Shown piece after piece: positions 43,948 to 52,081 of a DNA stretch of 64,000 bases; position 1 is the stretch's first letter, and each line of letters starts with the position of its first letter. Source of the stretch: Sphingopyxis sp. (GTDB taxonomy: Bacteria > Pseudomonadota > Alphaproteobacteria > Sphingomonadales > Sphingomonadaceae). The translations under genes and the position numbers were made by a program. Under the pieces are notes generated by a model that saw nothing but the letters and a program-made list of their open reading frames with translations, ran no database searches and had not been told where the DNA came from. The stretch is from assembly GCF_016704835.1 (NCBI RefSeq), contig NZ_JADIZJ010000002.1, positions 253,441-317,440 of the forward strand. Direction: 5' to 3'.

Positions 43948-44229
43948 TTACTTCTTTTCTTCAGCCGGAGCGGCCGGAGCAGCAGCGGCATCGGCCGGAG
44001 CAGCAGCGGTCGCAGCAGCGTCGGCCGGAGCAGCAGCTTCGGCACCAGCGGCAGCAGCGTCGGCACCAGCAGCGGCGGCGTCGGCGCCAGCAGCAGCGGC
44101 GTCAGCGCCTTCTTCAGCAACAGCTTCAGCAGCCGGAGCTTCCGTGGTAGCTTCTTCAGCAGCCTTTTCACCGCAAGCGGCGAGGGCGAACATGCTGGCA
44201 GCAACGGCGATAGCAGCAAATTTCTTCAT
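43948..44229 (-). CDS. Ala-rich repeat lipoprotein
   Basis: A 93-residue small lipoprotein: signal peptide MKKFAAIAVAASMFALAACG with lipobox LAAC, then a low-complexity mature part of Ala, Glu, Asp, Gly and Pro with repeated GADAAAA units, ending EEKK. No folded domain is expected. Similar short Ala-rich lipoproteins are frequent and highly expressed in sphingomonads. It has its own strong terminator, so it is a single-gene unit. Confidence 0.82.
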   Translation of the reverse strand: MKKFAAIAVAASMFALAACGEKAAEEATTEAPAAEAVAEEGADAAAAGADAAAAGADAAAAGAEAAAPADAAATAAAPADAAAAPAAPAEEKK

Positions 44230-44375
44230 GATGTGTGGGCTCCCTAAAATGCCTTACCGCGATGGGGAAACTTCCCGTCCCGCGAGCGGCGGGATTTAGC
44301 CGTTCCGTATGGATCGTCAACAAAAATAATTGAGATGTCCCGCGCTGGCGGAAAACTGTCATTTCCGCGTCACAT

Positions 44376-45797
44376 TCAGGGCAGCTCGGCGTCGCCACTA
44401 TTCGCGAGAATCGCCAACACCGCGGTCCAGACGACCACATTTTGCCGCAGCTGGACCGGATCGATCTTGTCCAGCGTGTCGTCGGGCGTGTGGTGGAGGT
44501 CGAAATAGCGCGTGCCATCCTGCGCCAGATCGATCGCTGGAACACCCGCCGCAACCAGCGCTCCGATGTCCGCGCCGCCAGCCGCGGGCTGTCGGCCGCG
44601 CACGACACCGAAGGGTGCGACCGCGGCGGCGAGCTGGTCCGCGAGCGACTTCGCGCTGTCGGGCAGCTTGAAATCGATCCGCCACACACGGTCGGCGCCG
44701 AAATCGGATTCGAGGGCGACCGCGTGCTTTGCTTTTCCATGTGCGTCGAAATATGCTTTGCCGCCGAATACGCCGACTTCTTCGGCGCCCGCCCACAGAA
44801 TACGAATAGAGCGGCGCGGCTGGCCCGTCATCATCACATATTTGGCGGCAGCGGTAATGATCCCGCATCCGGCAGCGTCGTCGATCGCCCCGGTGCCGAG
44901 GTCCCAGCTGTCGAGGTGGCACGCGATGATGATCGGGCTCGCGGCGGGATCGCTGCCCGGAACTTCGGCGATCACATTGCCCGACCTCTGCTGACCCAGG
45001 TCGCGCGGGGTGAGCAGCAATTTCATCCGCAGCGATTGTCGGCGGTCGCCACGATCGCCCAACTGACGCATGGCTTGCGTGCGCTCCCATTGGCGGACGA
45101 GCTGGTCGGCATCGGGGTTTGACAAAGCGGCGGCGGGGATCGGTTTTACGCCTGCCTCGAAATTGGTCACGCCGGTGTGCGGGTTTCGGTGATCGTCGGT
45201 GCCGATCGAGCGGATGACGATCGCTATCGCTCCCTTTTTCGCCGCAACATTAGGGCCGGTGAAGCGCCCGCGGCCATAGTAGCCATAGCCGCTGCCGTCC
45301 TGCGTCGGCGCCATCTTGTGGTCGATAAAGACGATCTTGCCCTTGACCAGCGTGTCAGGCGCCGCCTGCAACGCATCGAAACCGGCGAAATAGACGATCT
45401 CGCCTTCAATGCCTTTCGGGCCGGTCGATGCGCTATTGCCTAACGCGGCAATCGCCAGTTTCTGGGGATGAAAGGGACCGATAAGCGAAGCGGCTTCGTC
45501 GCCGCGGACCCAAGTCGGCATCGCGAATCTCTCTTCGCGGACGTTTTGGAACCCCATTTCCTTCAGGCGGCGGACGGCCCAATTGCGCGCCGCGGCTTCA
45601 GCCTCGGTCGCAGCCTGCCGCGGGCCGATTTCGGTGGTGAGGTCCTCGACGATCCACCACCCAAGGTCTTTCCCCTGCTGCGCCAATTCGACCGCGGTCG
45701 GTGTGGGGGACGGCACGGGGCTTGCCGCGGCGTTGGCGGCGATGAGCGCGGCGGAGTTGATGGCAAGGAGGCGAGCGGTGCGAGCGATGTTTTTCAT
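44376..45797 (-). CDS. M28 family zinc aminopeptidase, secreted
   Basis: A 473-residue M28 peptidase with a signal peptide (ANAAASP) and an inserted PA domain (LVKGKIVFID region). Zinc site residues: IIACHLDSWDLGTGAIDDAAGCG (His, Asp), AGAEEVGVFGG (catalytic Glu pair), ALESDFGADRV (Asp) and FDLHHTPDDTLDKID (His). Likely a periplasmic or outer-surface peptidase similar to carboxypeptidase Q. It is divergent from ettA. Confidence 0.92.
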   Translation of the reverse strand: MKNIARTARLLAINSAALIAANAAASPVPSPTPTAVELAQQGKDLGWWIVEDLTTEIGPRQAATEAEAAARNWAVRRLKEMGFQNVREERFAMPTWVRGDEAASLIGPFHPQKLAIAALGNSASTGPKGIEGEIVYFAGFDALQAAPDTLVKGKIVFIDHKMAPTQDGSGYGYYGRGRFTGPNVAAKKGAIAIVIRSIGTDDHRNPHTGVTNFEAGVKPIPAAALSNPDADQLVRQWERTQAMRQLGDRGDRRQSLRMKLLLTPRDLGQQRSGNVIAEVPGSDPAASPIIIACHLDSWDLGTGAIDDAAGCGIITAAAKYVMMTGQPRRSIRILWAGAEEVGVFGGKAYFDAHGKAKHAVALESDFGADRVWRIDFKLPDSAKSLADQLAAAVAPFGVVRGRQPAAGGADIGALVAAGVPAIDLAQDGTRYFDLHHTPDDTLDKIDPVQLRQNVVVWTAVLAILANSGDAELP

Positions 45798-45929
45798 GGG
45801 GCAACCCTAGCGAGGAGCGGTTGCCAACGGCAAGCGTCGATTGCCAAGCTCGCCCCCATTCGCTAACCGGCCCACGATTCAGTCTCTTCCGGCCGCGCGC
45901 GCGGCTCAGCCCAAATCCGGAGCATTTCC

Positions 45930-47609
45930 ATGGCCGCCCAATATAGTTTCGTGATCAAGGGTCTGAACAAGACCTATCCCGGTGCGCAAAAGCCGACGCT
46001 CAAGGATCTGAGCCTGCAATTCTATCCCGATGCCAAAATCGGCATCGTCGGTCCGAACGGCACCGGTAAATCGACGCTGATGAAGATCATGGCGGGCATC
46101 GACACAGAATTCACCGGCGAAGCATGGGCAGGCGACGGCATCACTGTCGGCTACCTGGCACAGGAACCCGAGCTCGACCCGACCAAGACGGTCAAAGAGA
46201 ACGTCATGGACGGCGTTCGCGGCGTCGCCGACATGATGGACCGCTTCAACGAGATCAGCACGCTGATGGCCGACCCGCCCGCCGACGCCGATTTCGATGC
46301 GTTGATGGAGGAAATGGGGACGCTGCAGGAAAAGATCGATGCGGTCGATGGCTGGACGCTCGACAACCAGCTCGAGATCGCGATGGAGGCCTTGCGTTGT
46401 CCGCCGGGCGATATGGGCGTGCAGAGCCTGTCGGGCGGCGAAAAGCGCCGCATCGCGCTCACCCGTCTGCTGCTCGAGAAGCCGTCGATCCTGCTGCTCG
46501 ACGAACCGACCAACCATCTTGACGCGGAAAGCGTCGCGTGGCTCGAAAAGCATCTTGTCGATTATCCGGGCAATGTCATCCTCGTCACCCACGATCGCTA
46601 CTTTCTCGACAACGTCGTGAACTGGATCCTCGAACTCGATCGCGGCCGCTATTTTGTCTATGAGGGCAATTATTCGACCTATCTGGAAAAGAAGGGCAAG
46701 CGTCTCGAGCAGGAGTCGCGCGAGGACGCCGGTCGCCAGAAGGCGATCAAGGACGAACTCGAGTGGATCCGACAGTCGCCGAAGGCCCGTCAGGCCAAAT
46801 CGAAAGCGCGTATCAAAAGTTTCGACCAGCTGGTCGAAGCGCAGGAAAAGCGCATCCCCGGCAAGGCGCAGATCGTCATTCAGGTGCCGCAGCGCCTGGG
46901 CGGCAAGGTGATCGAGGTCGAGAATATCTCGAAGGCCTATGGCGACAAACTGCTGTTCGAAAACCTGTCCTTCTCGCTGCCACCGGGTGGCATCGTCGGT
47001 GTGATCGGCCCGAACGGCGCGGGTAAATCGACCCTGTTCAAGCTGATCACCGGGCAAGAAACGCCCGACAGCGGCAAGGTCGTCATCGGCGACACCGTCC
47101 ACCTGGGGTTCGTCGACCAGAGCCGCGATGATCTGAAGCCCGACAACAATGTCTGGCAGGAAATTTCGGGCGGCGCCGAAATGATGAATATCGGCAAACA
47201 CGAGATGCAGACGCGCGCTTATGTGGGCGCCTTCAACTTCAAGGGCGTCGACCAGCAGAAGAAGGTCGGCCAGCTGTCGGGCGGCGAACGCAACCGCGTC
47301 CATATGGCGAAGATGCTGAAGCAGGGCGGCAACGTCCTGCTGCTCGACGAACCGACCAACGATCTCGACACCGAAACGCTCGCCGCGCTCGAAGAAGCGC
47401 TCGAAAACTTCGCCGGCTGCGCGGTGGTCATCAGCCATGATCGCTTCTTCCTCGATCGCCTCGCGACGCACATCCTGGCGTTCGAAGGCAACAGCCACGT
47501 CGAATGGTTCGAAGGCAATTTCGAATCCTATGAAGAAGACAAGATCCGCCGCCTCGGCGACGATGCGACGCGCCCGCATGCAACATCGTACAAGAAGCTG
47601 ACGCGCTGA
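45930..47609 (+). CDS. ettA: Energy-dependent translational throttle protein EttA
   Basis: ABC-F ATPase that binds the ribosomal E site and gates early elongation with the ATP/ADP ratio; 559 residues. Two nucleotide domains: Walker A GPNGTGKST and GPNGAGKST, signatures LSGGEKRR and LSGGERNR, Walker B LLLDEPTNHLD and LLLDEPTNDLD, with the EttA-type arm and a charged P-site linker between. No membrane domain. Five bases before the thioesterase gene. Confidence 0.95.
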   Translation: MAAQYSFVIKGLNKTYPGAQKPTLKDLSLQFYPDAKIGIVGPNGTGKSTLMKIMAGIDTEFTGEAWAGDGITVGYLAQEPELDPTKTVKENVMDGVRGVADMMDRFNEISTLMADPPADADFDALMEEMGTLQEKIDAVDGWTLDNQLEIAMEALRCPPGDMGVQSLSGGEKRRIALTRLLLEKPSILLLDEPTNHLDAESVAWLEKHLVDYPGNVILVTHDRYFLDNVVNWILELDRGRYFVYEGNYSTYLEKKGKRLEQESREDAGRQKAIKDELEWIRQSPKARQAKSKARIKSFDQLVEAQEKRIPGKAQIVIQVPQRLGGKVIEVENISKAYGDKLLFENLSFSLPPGGIVGVIGPNGAGKSTLFKLITGQETPDSGKVVIGDTVHLGFVDQSRDDLKPDNNVWQEISGGAEMMNIGKHEMQTRAYVGAFNFKGVDQQKKVGQLSGGERNRVHMAKMLKQGGNVLLLDEPTNDLDTETLAALEEALENFAGCAVVISHDRFFLDRLATHILAFEGNSHVEWFEGNFESYEEDKIRRLGDDATRPHATSYKKLTR

Positions 47610-47613
47610 CCTG

Positions 47614-48060
47614 ATGGCGGGGGAGGCGGTTCCGATTTCGTCGAACGCGATCCGTTTGGATGCGGACGCGCTCAACGCTTTCATGGCGGAGGCCTTCCCC
47701 CACTCGGTGCCCGGTTCGCGCGGAACTGTTGTGTCGGCGGTGCCCGGGCATATCCAGGCGCGGATGGACCCGAATGAAAATGCCTTGCGTCCCGGCGGGC
47801 TGATCTCCGGCCCGACGCAGATGGGGTTCGCGGACATGGCGGCCTATGCGCTCGTCCTCGCGCATATCGGCCCCGTGGCAATGGCAGTGACCAGCGCGCT
47901 CAATTACCTGTTCCTGCGTCCATGCCGCCCGGGGCCGCTGTTCGCCGACGCCCATATGCTGCGGCTCGGCAAGCGGCTCGCGGTGATGGATGTGCGGATA
48001 TGGACCGACGATCCTGCCAAGCCGGTCGGGCAAGCGAACGTGACCTACGCGATTCCTTGA
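47614..48060 (+). CDS. PaaI-like hotdog thioesterase
   Basis: A 148-residue hotdog-fold protein. Seen: NALRPGGLISGPTQMGFADMAAYALVL (central helix with the catalytic Asp region), TSALNYLFLRPCRPGPLFADAHMLRLGKRLAVMDVRIW. Probably hydrolyses acyl-CoA thioesters; substrate unknown. It directly follows ettA and may be in the same transcript. Confidence 0.82.
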   Translation: MAGEAVPISSNAIRLDADALNAFMAEAFPHSVPGSRGTVVSAVPGHIQARMDPNENALRPGGLISGPTQMGFADMAAYALVLAHIGPVAMAVTSALNYLFLRPCRPGPLFADAHMLRLGKRLAVMDVRIWTDDPAKPVGQANVTYAIP

Positions 48061-48131
48061 GCGTCACTGCCACGCGTGTTTTGCTTTCGCCCGGCTGTGT
48101 TATATCAACAATACAATTGGGGAGGATCATC

Positions 48132-48704
48132 ATGCGAATTGCTCTTGTTGCCGCTGCCTTGCTGTCGGTCGCCGTTTTGCCTGCCGAGGCGCAGATGCGG
48201 ACCGATCCCGCCGTCATCGCCGAACAGAAGGCTGCGATCGCCAAACTGGCGAAGCTGCATGGCGAATGGCGCGGTACGGCGACGATCACGTCGCCAGCCG
48301 GCACGATCAAACTGGTGCAGACCGAGCGGACCGGCCCGATGCTCGACGGCACCGCGCTGGTGATCGAGGGACGCGGCTATGACGAGGCAGGCAAGCTCGC
48401 CTTTAACGCCTTTGCGGTGATCTCCTACGACGCCGCGACCAATCAATATGCGATGAACAGCTGGACCGATGGCCGCGCCGGAAAATTCCCCTTTGCGGTG
48501 ACCGACACCGGCTTTGAATGGAGCATTCCGGTCCCGAACGGCGCGACCATCAAATATGCGGCGACAATCGTCGACGGCAAATGGACCGAGGTCGGCAGCT
48601 ATGTCGGGGCTGGCATGCCGCCGGTCGAGTTTGCGAAGCTGGAGGTGGCGCGGATCGGTGATACCGATTGGCCTGCTGCTGGGTTTGTTACCGCCAAACC
48701 CTGA
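48132..48704 (+). CDS. Secreted DUF1579-like protein
   Basis: A 190-residue protein with signal peptide MRIALVAAALLSVAVLPAEAQ. The mature part is a beta-rich barrel of the heme-/lipid-binding-like DUF1579 kind: KLHGEWRGTATITSP, LDGTALVIEGRGYDE, AFAVISYDAATNQYAMNSWTDGR, DGKWTEVGSY. GGAGGA precedes the ATG. Function unknown. The gene ends eight bases before a long palindromic repeat. Confidence 0.78.
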   Translation: MRIALVAAALLSVAVLPAEAQMRTDPAVIAEQKAAIAKLAKLHGEWRGTATITSPAGTIKLVQTERTGPMLDGTALVIEGRGYDEAGKLAFNAFAVISYDAATNQYAMNSWTDGRAGKFPFAVTDTGFEWSIPVPNGATIKYAATIVDGKWTEVGSYVGAGMPPVEFAKLEVARIGDTDWPAAGFVTAKP

Positions 48705-48712
48705 GTCTATGT

Positions 48713-48847
48713 GATCCTCCCTGTCGCGCAGCGATGGGGAGGTGGCAGCGCGAAGCGCTGACGGAGGGGCCATGGCGCGACGGTCGCCGCCCGTCCACCA
48801 TCCGCTTCGCGGAAGGTCCTCCCCATCGCTGCGCGACAGGGAGGATC
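48713..48847. repeat. 135-bp palindromic element with perfect 30-bp arms
   Basis: Arms 48713-48742 and 48818-48847 are exact inverted copies, containing CCTCCCTGTCGCGCAGCGAT and its complement. The interior has a second imperfect symmetry (GCGCGAAGCGC near 48748 and GCTTCGCGG near 48803). It has no ORF and lies between two convergent genes. Its structure suits a dispersed MITE- or REP-like element of sphingomonad genomes that also stops transcription from both sides. Confidence 0.8.
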
Positions 48848-48854
48848 GATCAAG

Positions 48855-49217
48855 TCAGGTCGGCGGCACTTCCCACAGCACCAATTTGGTGGCGTGAACA
48901 TCCTCACGCGCCTTGGCGGCGTCGAGGCGTTCCAGCTTGATGCTGCCTTTCAAGGCGCCCATCTCGATCATCGCGCCGATCACGACGACCCCGCCCGCGC
49001 CGACTTCGATGTCAAATTCGGCGGGATGCGCCAGCTTCGCCTTGGCGGTCGCGATATGCAGGTGATGCGTCCCCGGCGCGACATCGGCCATCAACATCTG
49101 GCCCGACTTGATCTGACCTTTCGCCGATCCGTCGAGCGTCACGTTCATGCCTTGCAGCGCAGCGACAAAGCCGCGGCGAGTCACATAGATGCGCGCCTTG
49201 CCGGTCGGCGCCTGCAT
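48855..49217 (-). CDS. DUF2846-like beta-sandwich protein
   Basis: A 120-residue protein starting MQAPTGKARIYVTRRG, with MNVTLDGSAKGQIKSGQ, MLMADVAPGTHHLHI and a beta-rich body resembling PEGA/DUF2846 domains (small sandwich following P-x-G-K-A-x-x-Y-V). The start is uncertain: the frame continues upstream for 21 codons to the TGA of the next gene, and these codons (SSNTSGTKADTATIADART) look like a mature lipoprotein leader. The signal peptide that would be expected is not visible. Confidence 0.65.
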   Translation of the reverse strand: MQAPTGKARIYVTRRGFVAALQGMNVTLDGSAKGQIKSGQMLMADVAPGTHHLHIATAKAKLAHPAEFDIEVGAGGVVVIGAMIEMGALKGSIKLERLDAAKAREDVHATKLVLWEVPPT

Positions 49218-49280
49218 CGTTCGCGCATCGGCTATTGTCGCCGTATCGGCCTTGGTGCCGCTCGTGTTGCTCGACAGCGC

Positions 49281-49433
49281 TCAGAAACAGAAGATGACGA
49301 TGCCGCCGATCAGCAGCACCGACAGGACGAGCAAGGTTCCCGGCGACAGCACGCTCGCCAGCGATGGTCCCATGAACGCGCCGACCACCGCCGCCACGAA
49401 AATGAGGGTCAGCCACATTGCATTCTTGCTCAT
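49281..49433 (-). CDS. 50-residue membrane protein
   Basis: Begins MSKNAMWLTLIFVAAVVGAFMG and has a second hydrophobic stretch (LLVLSVLLIGGIVIF) to its end, so two membrane helices. It is in the same frame as the DUF2846-like gene downstream, separated only by a TGA and 21 codons. It follows carbonic anhydrase on the same strand by 14 bases. Function unknown. Confidence 0.6.
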   Translation of the reverse strand: MSKNAMWLTLIFVAAVVGAFMGPSLASVLSPGTLLVLSVLLIGGIVIFCF

Positions 49434-49447
49434 ATCGCTTCTCCCGT

Positions 49448-50089
49448 TCAGGCGGCGGGCAGAAATTCTCCCGTCGCTTCGTTCAATAGGTGCAACACCC
49501 CGTCGCTGATCGCAAAAAACGCGCCGCGGACACGCAGCGCGCCGCGCCGCTCCTTTTCCTGGATGCACGGAAACGTGCGAAGGTTGTCGATGCTAACGCG
49601 CACCGCGGCCATTTCCATCGCGCGACCGGCGTCGCGGTTGTCGATGTCGCTATGGTCGCGCCGGACTTGCTCGCTGGCGTCGTCGAGCATCGCGATCCAG
49701 TCGGCGATAAAACCGCCGCGCCCCGGTTCGGCGCCCGCCATCGAACGGTGCAGCGCGGCGTGACAGCCGCCGCACAGGCCATGGCCCATGACGACGATTT
49801 CCTCGACGCGCAGGAACTGGACCGCAAATTCGAGCGCCGCCGACACGCCATGGCGGCCCGGCGTCGTTTCGAACGGCGGCACCAGCGCGGCGACATTGCG
49901 GACAACAAAAATTTCACCGGGATTGGTGTCGAAAATCTGCGACGGTTCGACGCGGCTGTCGGAGCAGGCGATCACCATCACCTTTGGCGCCTGGCCCTCG
50001 GCCAACCCGTCCCAACGCTCGCGCTGTTCCTGCCAGCCGCCGTTACGGAAACGACGATAACCGTCGATCATATCTGCAAAGTGAGTCAT
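49448..50089 (-). CDS. Beta-carbonic anhydrase
   Basis: Zinc enzyme interconverting CO2 and bicarbonate; 213 residues. Ligands Cys42 (VIACSDSR), His103 and Cys106 (MGHGLCGGC), with the Asp44-Arg46 dyad, are all present. No signal peptide, so cytoplasmic. It may supply bicarbonate to carboxylases. Divergent from lipA across 62 bases. Confidence 0.94.
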   Translation of the reverse strand: MTHFADMIDGYRRFRNGGWQEQRERWDGLAEGQAPKVMVIACSDSRVEPSQIFDTNPGEIFVVRNVAALVPPFETTPGRHGVSAALEFAVQFLRVEEIVVMGHGLCGGCHAALHRSMAGAEPGRGGFIADWIAMLDDASEQVRRDHSDIDNRDAGRAMEMAAVRVSIDNLRTFPCIQEKERRGALRVRGAFFAISDGVLHLLNEATGEFLPAA

Positions 50090-50151
50090 GCACGCGCCTT
50101 AGCATAGCCAGAGAGGTTGAGAAGAGCCGCGCGCGCGACTATGTGGGCGAA

Positions 50152-51087
50152 ATGAACGCTCCCGCACAGCCCGCCGCCACGCCCAGCCAGCGCCAGCGCA
50201 AACCGGATTGGATCCGCGTCAAGGCGCCGACCAGCCCGGGCTATGCCGAAACGCGCAAGCTGATGCGCGAGCTGAACCTGAACACCGTGTGCGAAGAGGC
50301 GGCGTGCCCGAACATCGGCGAATGCTGGACCAAAAAGCATGCGACGGTGATGATCCTGGGCGACACTTGCACCCGCGCCTGTGCTTTCTGCAACGTCAAG
50401 ACCGGGATGCCGCGCGCCGTCGACCTGCTTGAGCCTGAACATACCGCAATTGCGGCGGCGAAAATGGGGCTCAGTCATATTGTCATCACCTCGGTCGATC
50501 GCGACGACCTGCCCGACGGCGGTGCGAGCCAGTTCGTCAAGGTGATCAATGCGCTGCGCCGCGAAACCCCGCAAACGACGATCGAAATCCTGACCCCCGA
50601 CTTTCGCAACAAGCCCGAAAGCGCGATTGCGGCGATCGTCGATGCGCGGCCAGACGTGTATAACCACAATCTTGAAACCGTACCGCGCCTCTATCCGACG
50701 ATCCGCCCCGGTGCGCGCTATTATGCCTCGCTGCGCCTGCTCGAAAGCGTCAAGCGCCGCGATCCGTCGATCTTCACCAAATCGGGGATCATGCTCGGCC
50801 TCGGCGAACAGCGGATGGAGGTGCATCAGGTGATGGACGACATGCGCAGCGCCGACATCGATTTCATGACGATGGGCCAGTATCTCCAGCCGACGCCGAA
50901 GCATGCCAAGGTGATCGACTTCGTGACGCCACAGGCGTTCGACGCCTTTGCCCAGATTGCGCGCGCAAAGGGATTTCTCCAAGTCGCTTCGTCGCCGCTT
51001 ACGCGCTCAAGCTATCACGCCGGCGACGATTTCGAGCGGATGCGTGCGGCGCGCGAGGCGCAGCTGGCGCGCGCCAGCGCCGGCTGA
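50152..51087 (+). CDS. lipA: Lipoyl synthase
   Basis: Radical-SAM enzyme inserting two sulfurs into octanoyl chains of lipoate-dependent enzymes; 311 residues. Auxiliary cluster Cys47, Cys52 and Cys58 (CEEAACPNIGEC) and radical-SAM Cys73, Cys77 and Cys80 (CTRACAFC) are present, plus the C-terminal SSPLTRSSYHAGDDF with the unusual serine ligand. The ATG at 50152 is chosen by family length and frame; the longer frame upstream is a shadow of carbonic anhydrase. Confidence 0.96.
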   Translation: MNAPAQPAATPSQRQRKPDWIRVKAPTSPGYAETRKLMRELNLNTVCEEAACPNIGECWTKKHATVMILGDTCTRACAFCNVKTGMPRAVDLLEPEHTAIAAAKMGLSHIVITSVDRDDLPDGGASQFVKVINALRRETPQTTIEILTPDFRNKPESAIAAIVDARPDVYNHNLETVPRLYPTIRPGARYYASLRLLESVKRRDPSIFTKSGIMLGLGEQRMEVHQVMDDMRSADIDFMTMGQYLQPTPKHAKVIDFVTPQAFDAFAQIARAKGFLQVASSPLTRSSYHAGDDFERMRAAREAQLARASAG

Positions 51088-51095
51088 AGCCGCTC

Positions 51096-51575
51096 TTGCC
51101 CAGGCATCACGAAACTCGCGTCCTGCCGTACAGCGACGAGCAGATGTTCGCGCTCGTCACCGATATCGAGCGATATCCCGAATTCCTGCCTTGGGTAATC
51201 GCGCTGCGGATCCGCAGCGACAGCGAGCATGAGGCGGTCGCCGACATGATCGTCGGGTTCAAGGGGCTGCGTGAAAGCTTTTCGTGCCGCGTCCACAAGG
51301 ACCGTCCGCGTGCCGTCACCGTCAGCTATATCGACGGCCCGATGCGCCACCTCAGCAATGAATGGCAATTTGCGCCCGTCGAAGGCGGCGGCTGCCGCGT
51401 CGATTTCATGGTCGATTTCGCTTTCCGCAGTCGCATGTTCGAGGCACTCGCGGGGCAGATGTTCGACAAGGCGCTGCGCAAGATGACCGCAGTGTTCGAA
51501 ACGCGCGCCGACGATCTTTACGGGGCGGGCAGGGTGATGTCTTCGGAAGGGCGCAGTTCGTCCTTTTCGGGCTGA
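51096..51575 (+). CDS. Coq10/RatA-type ubiquinone-binding SRPBCC protein
   Basis: A 159-residue START-like protein. N-terminal ETRVLPYSDEQMFALVTDIERYPEFLPW and VDFMVDFAFRSRMFEALAGQMFDKAL are the Coq10/YfjG pattern; such proteins bind polyprenyl quinones or, in E. coli RatA, affect ribosomes. Start is a TTG at 51096, eight bases after the lipA stop, a usual pairing in alphaproteobacteria. Its last 58 bases overlap the convergent cinA gene. Confidence 0.88.
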   Translation: MPRHHETRVLPYSDEQMFALVTDIERYPEFLPWVIALRIRSDSEHEAVADMIVGFKGLRESFSCRVHKDRPRAVTVSYIDGPMRHLSNEWQFAPVEGGGCRVDFMVDFAFRSRMFEALAGQMFDKALRKMTAVFETRADDLYGAGRVMSSEGRSSSFSG

Positions 51576-52081
51576 AGCAGGTCGAGCGCGAACAGCGTCG
51601 CATGATGGCGGATCGCGGCGCGATCACCGCCTTCAAACTGCACTCGCTGGGTGAAATAATCATCCGAATTCTGGCCGCGCAACGCGCGCGCGAAAACAAC
51701 CAGCCCGACCGGTTTCTTTTCCGATCCGCCCCCCGGACCGGCGATGCCCGTGATTGCGACGGCTATATCGGCGTCGCTGTTGGCCAATGCGCCGGTCGCC
51801 ATGGCCCACGCCGTCGCCAGCGAGACTTCGCCGAAGGTTTCGAGAATTTCGCTGCTGACGTCGAGCTGGCTCTGCTTAGCATGACCCGAATAGGTGATGA
51901 AACCCGCCGAAAACACGTCAGAACTGCCGGCAATGTCGGTGAGCGCGGCGCTGACCATGCCGCCGGTGCAGCTTTCCGCGACCGCAACTTTGCGGCCCGC
52001 GGCGCGATTGTTGGCGAGCACGCTGGTAGCGAGCGCATTGCGCACGGCAAACCGCGATTCATCGTCAGGCAGCACGGTCAA
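51518..52081 (-). CDS. CinA C-terminal family protein (nicotinamide-nucleotide amidase)
   Basis: A 187-residue single-domain PncC-type amidase that recycles NMN to nicotinate mononucleotide. Seen: VAVAESCTGGMVSAALTDIAGSS (active Ser), FITYSGHAKQSQL, and AITGIAGPGGGSEKKPVGLV. TTG at 52081 overlaps the ispDF stop (TTGA); a GTG two codons later is an alternative. Coupled with ispDF. Confidence 0.9.
   Translation of the reverse strand: MTVLPDDESRFAVRNALATSVLANNRAAGRKVAVAESCTGGMVSAALTDIAGSSDVFSAGFITYSGHAKQSQLDVSSEILETFGEVSLATAWAMATGALANSDADIAVAITGIAGPGGGSEKKPVGLVVFARALRGQNSDDYFTQRVQFEGGDRAAIRHHATLFALDLLQPEKDELRPSEDITLPAP

Noticed and set aside
45906..47837. 643-residue minus-strand frame opposite ettA
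   Set aside because: Antisense shadow of a clear ABC-F gene.
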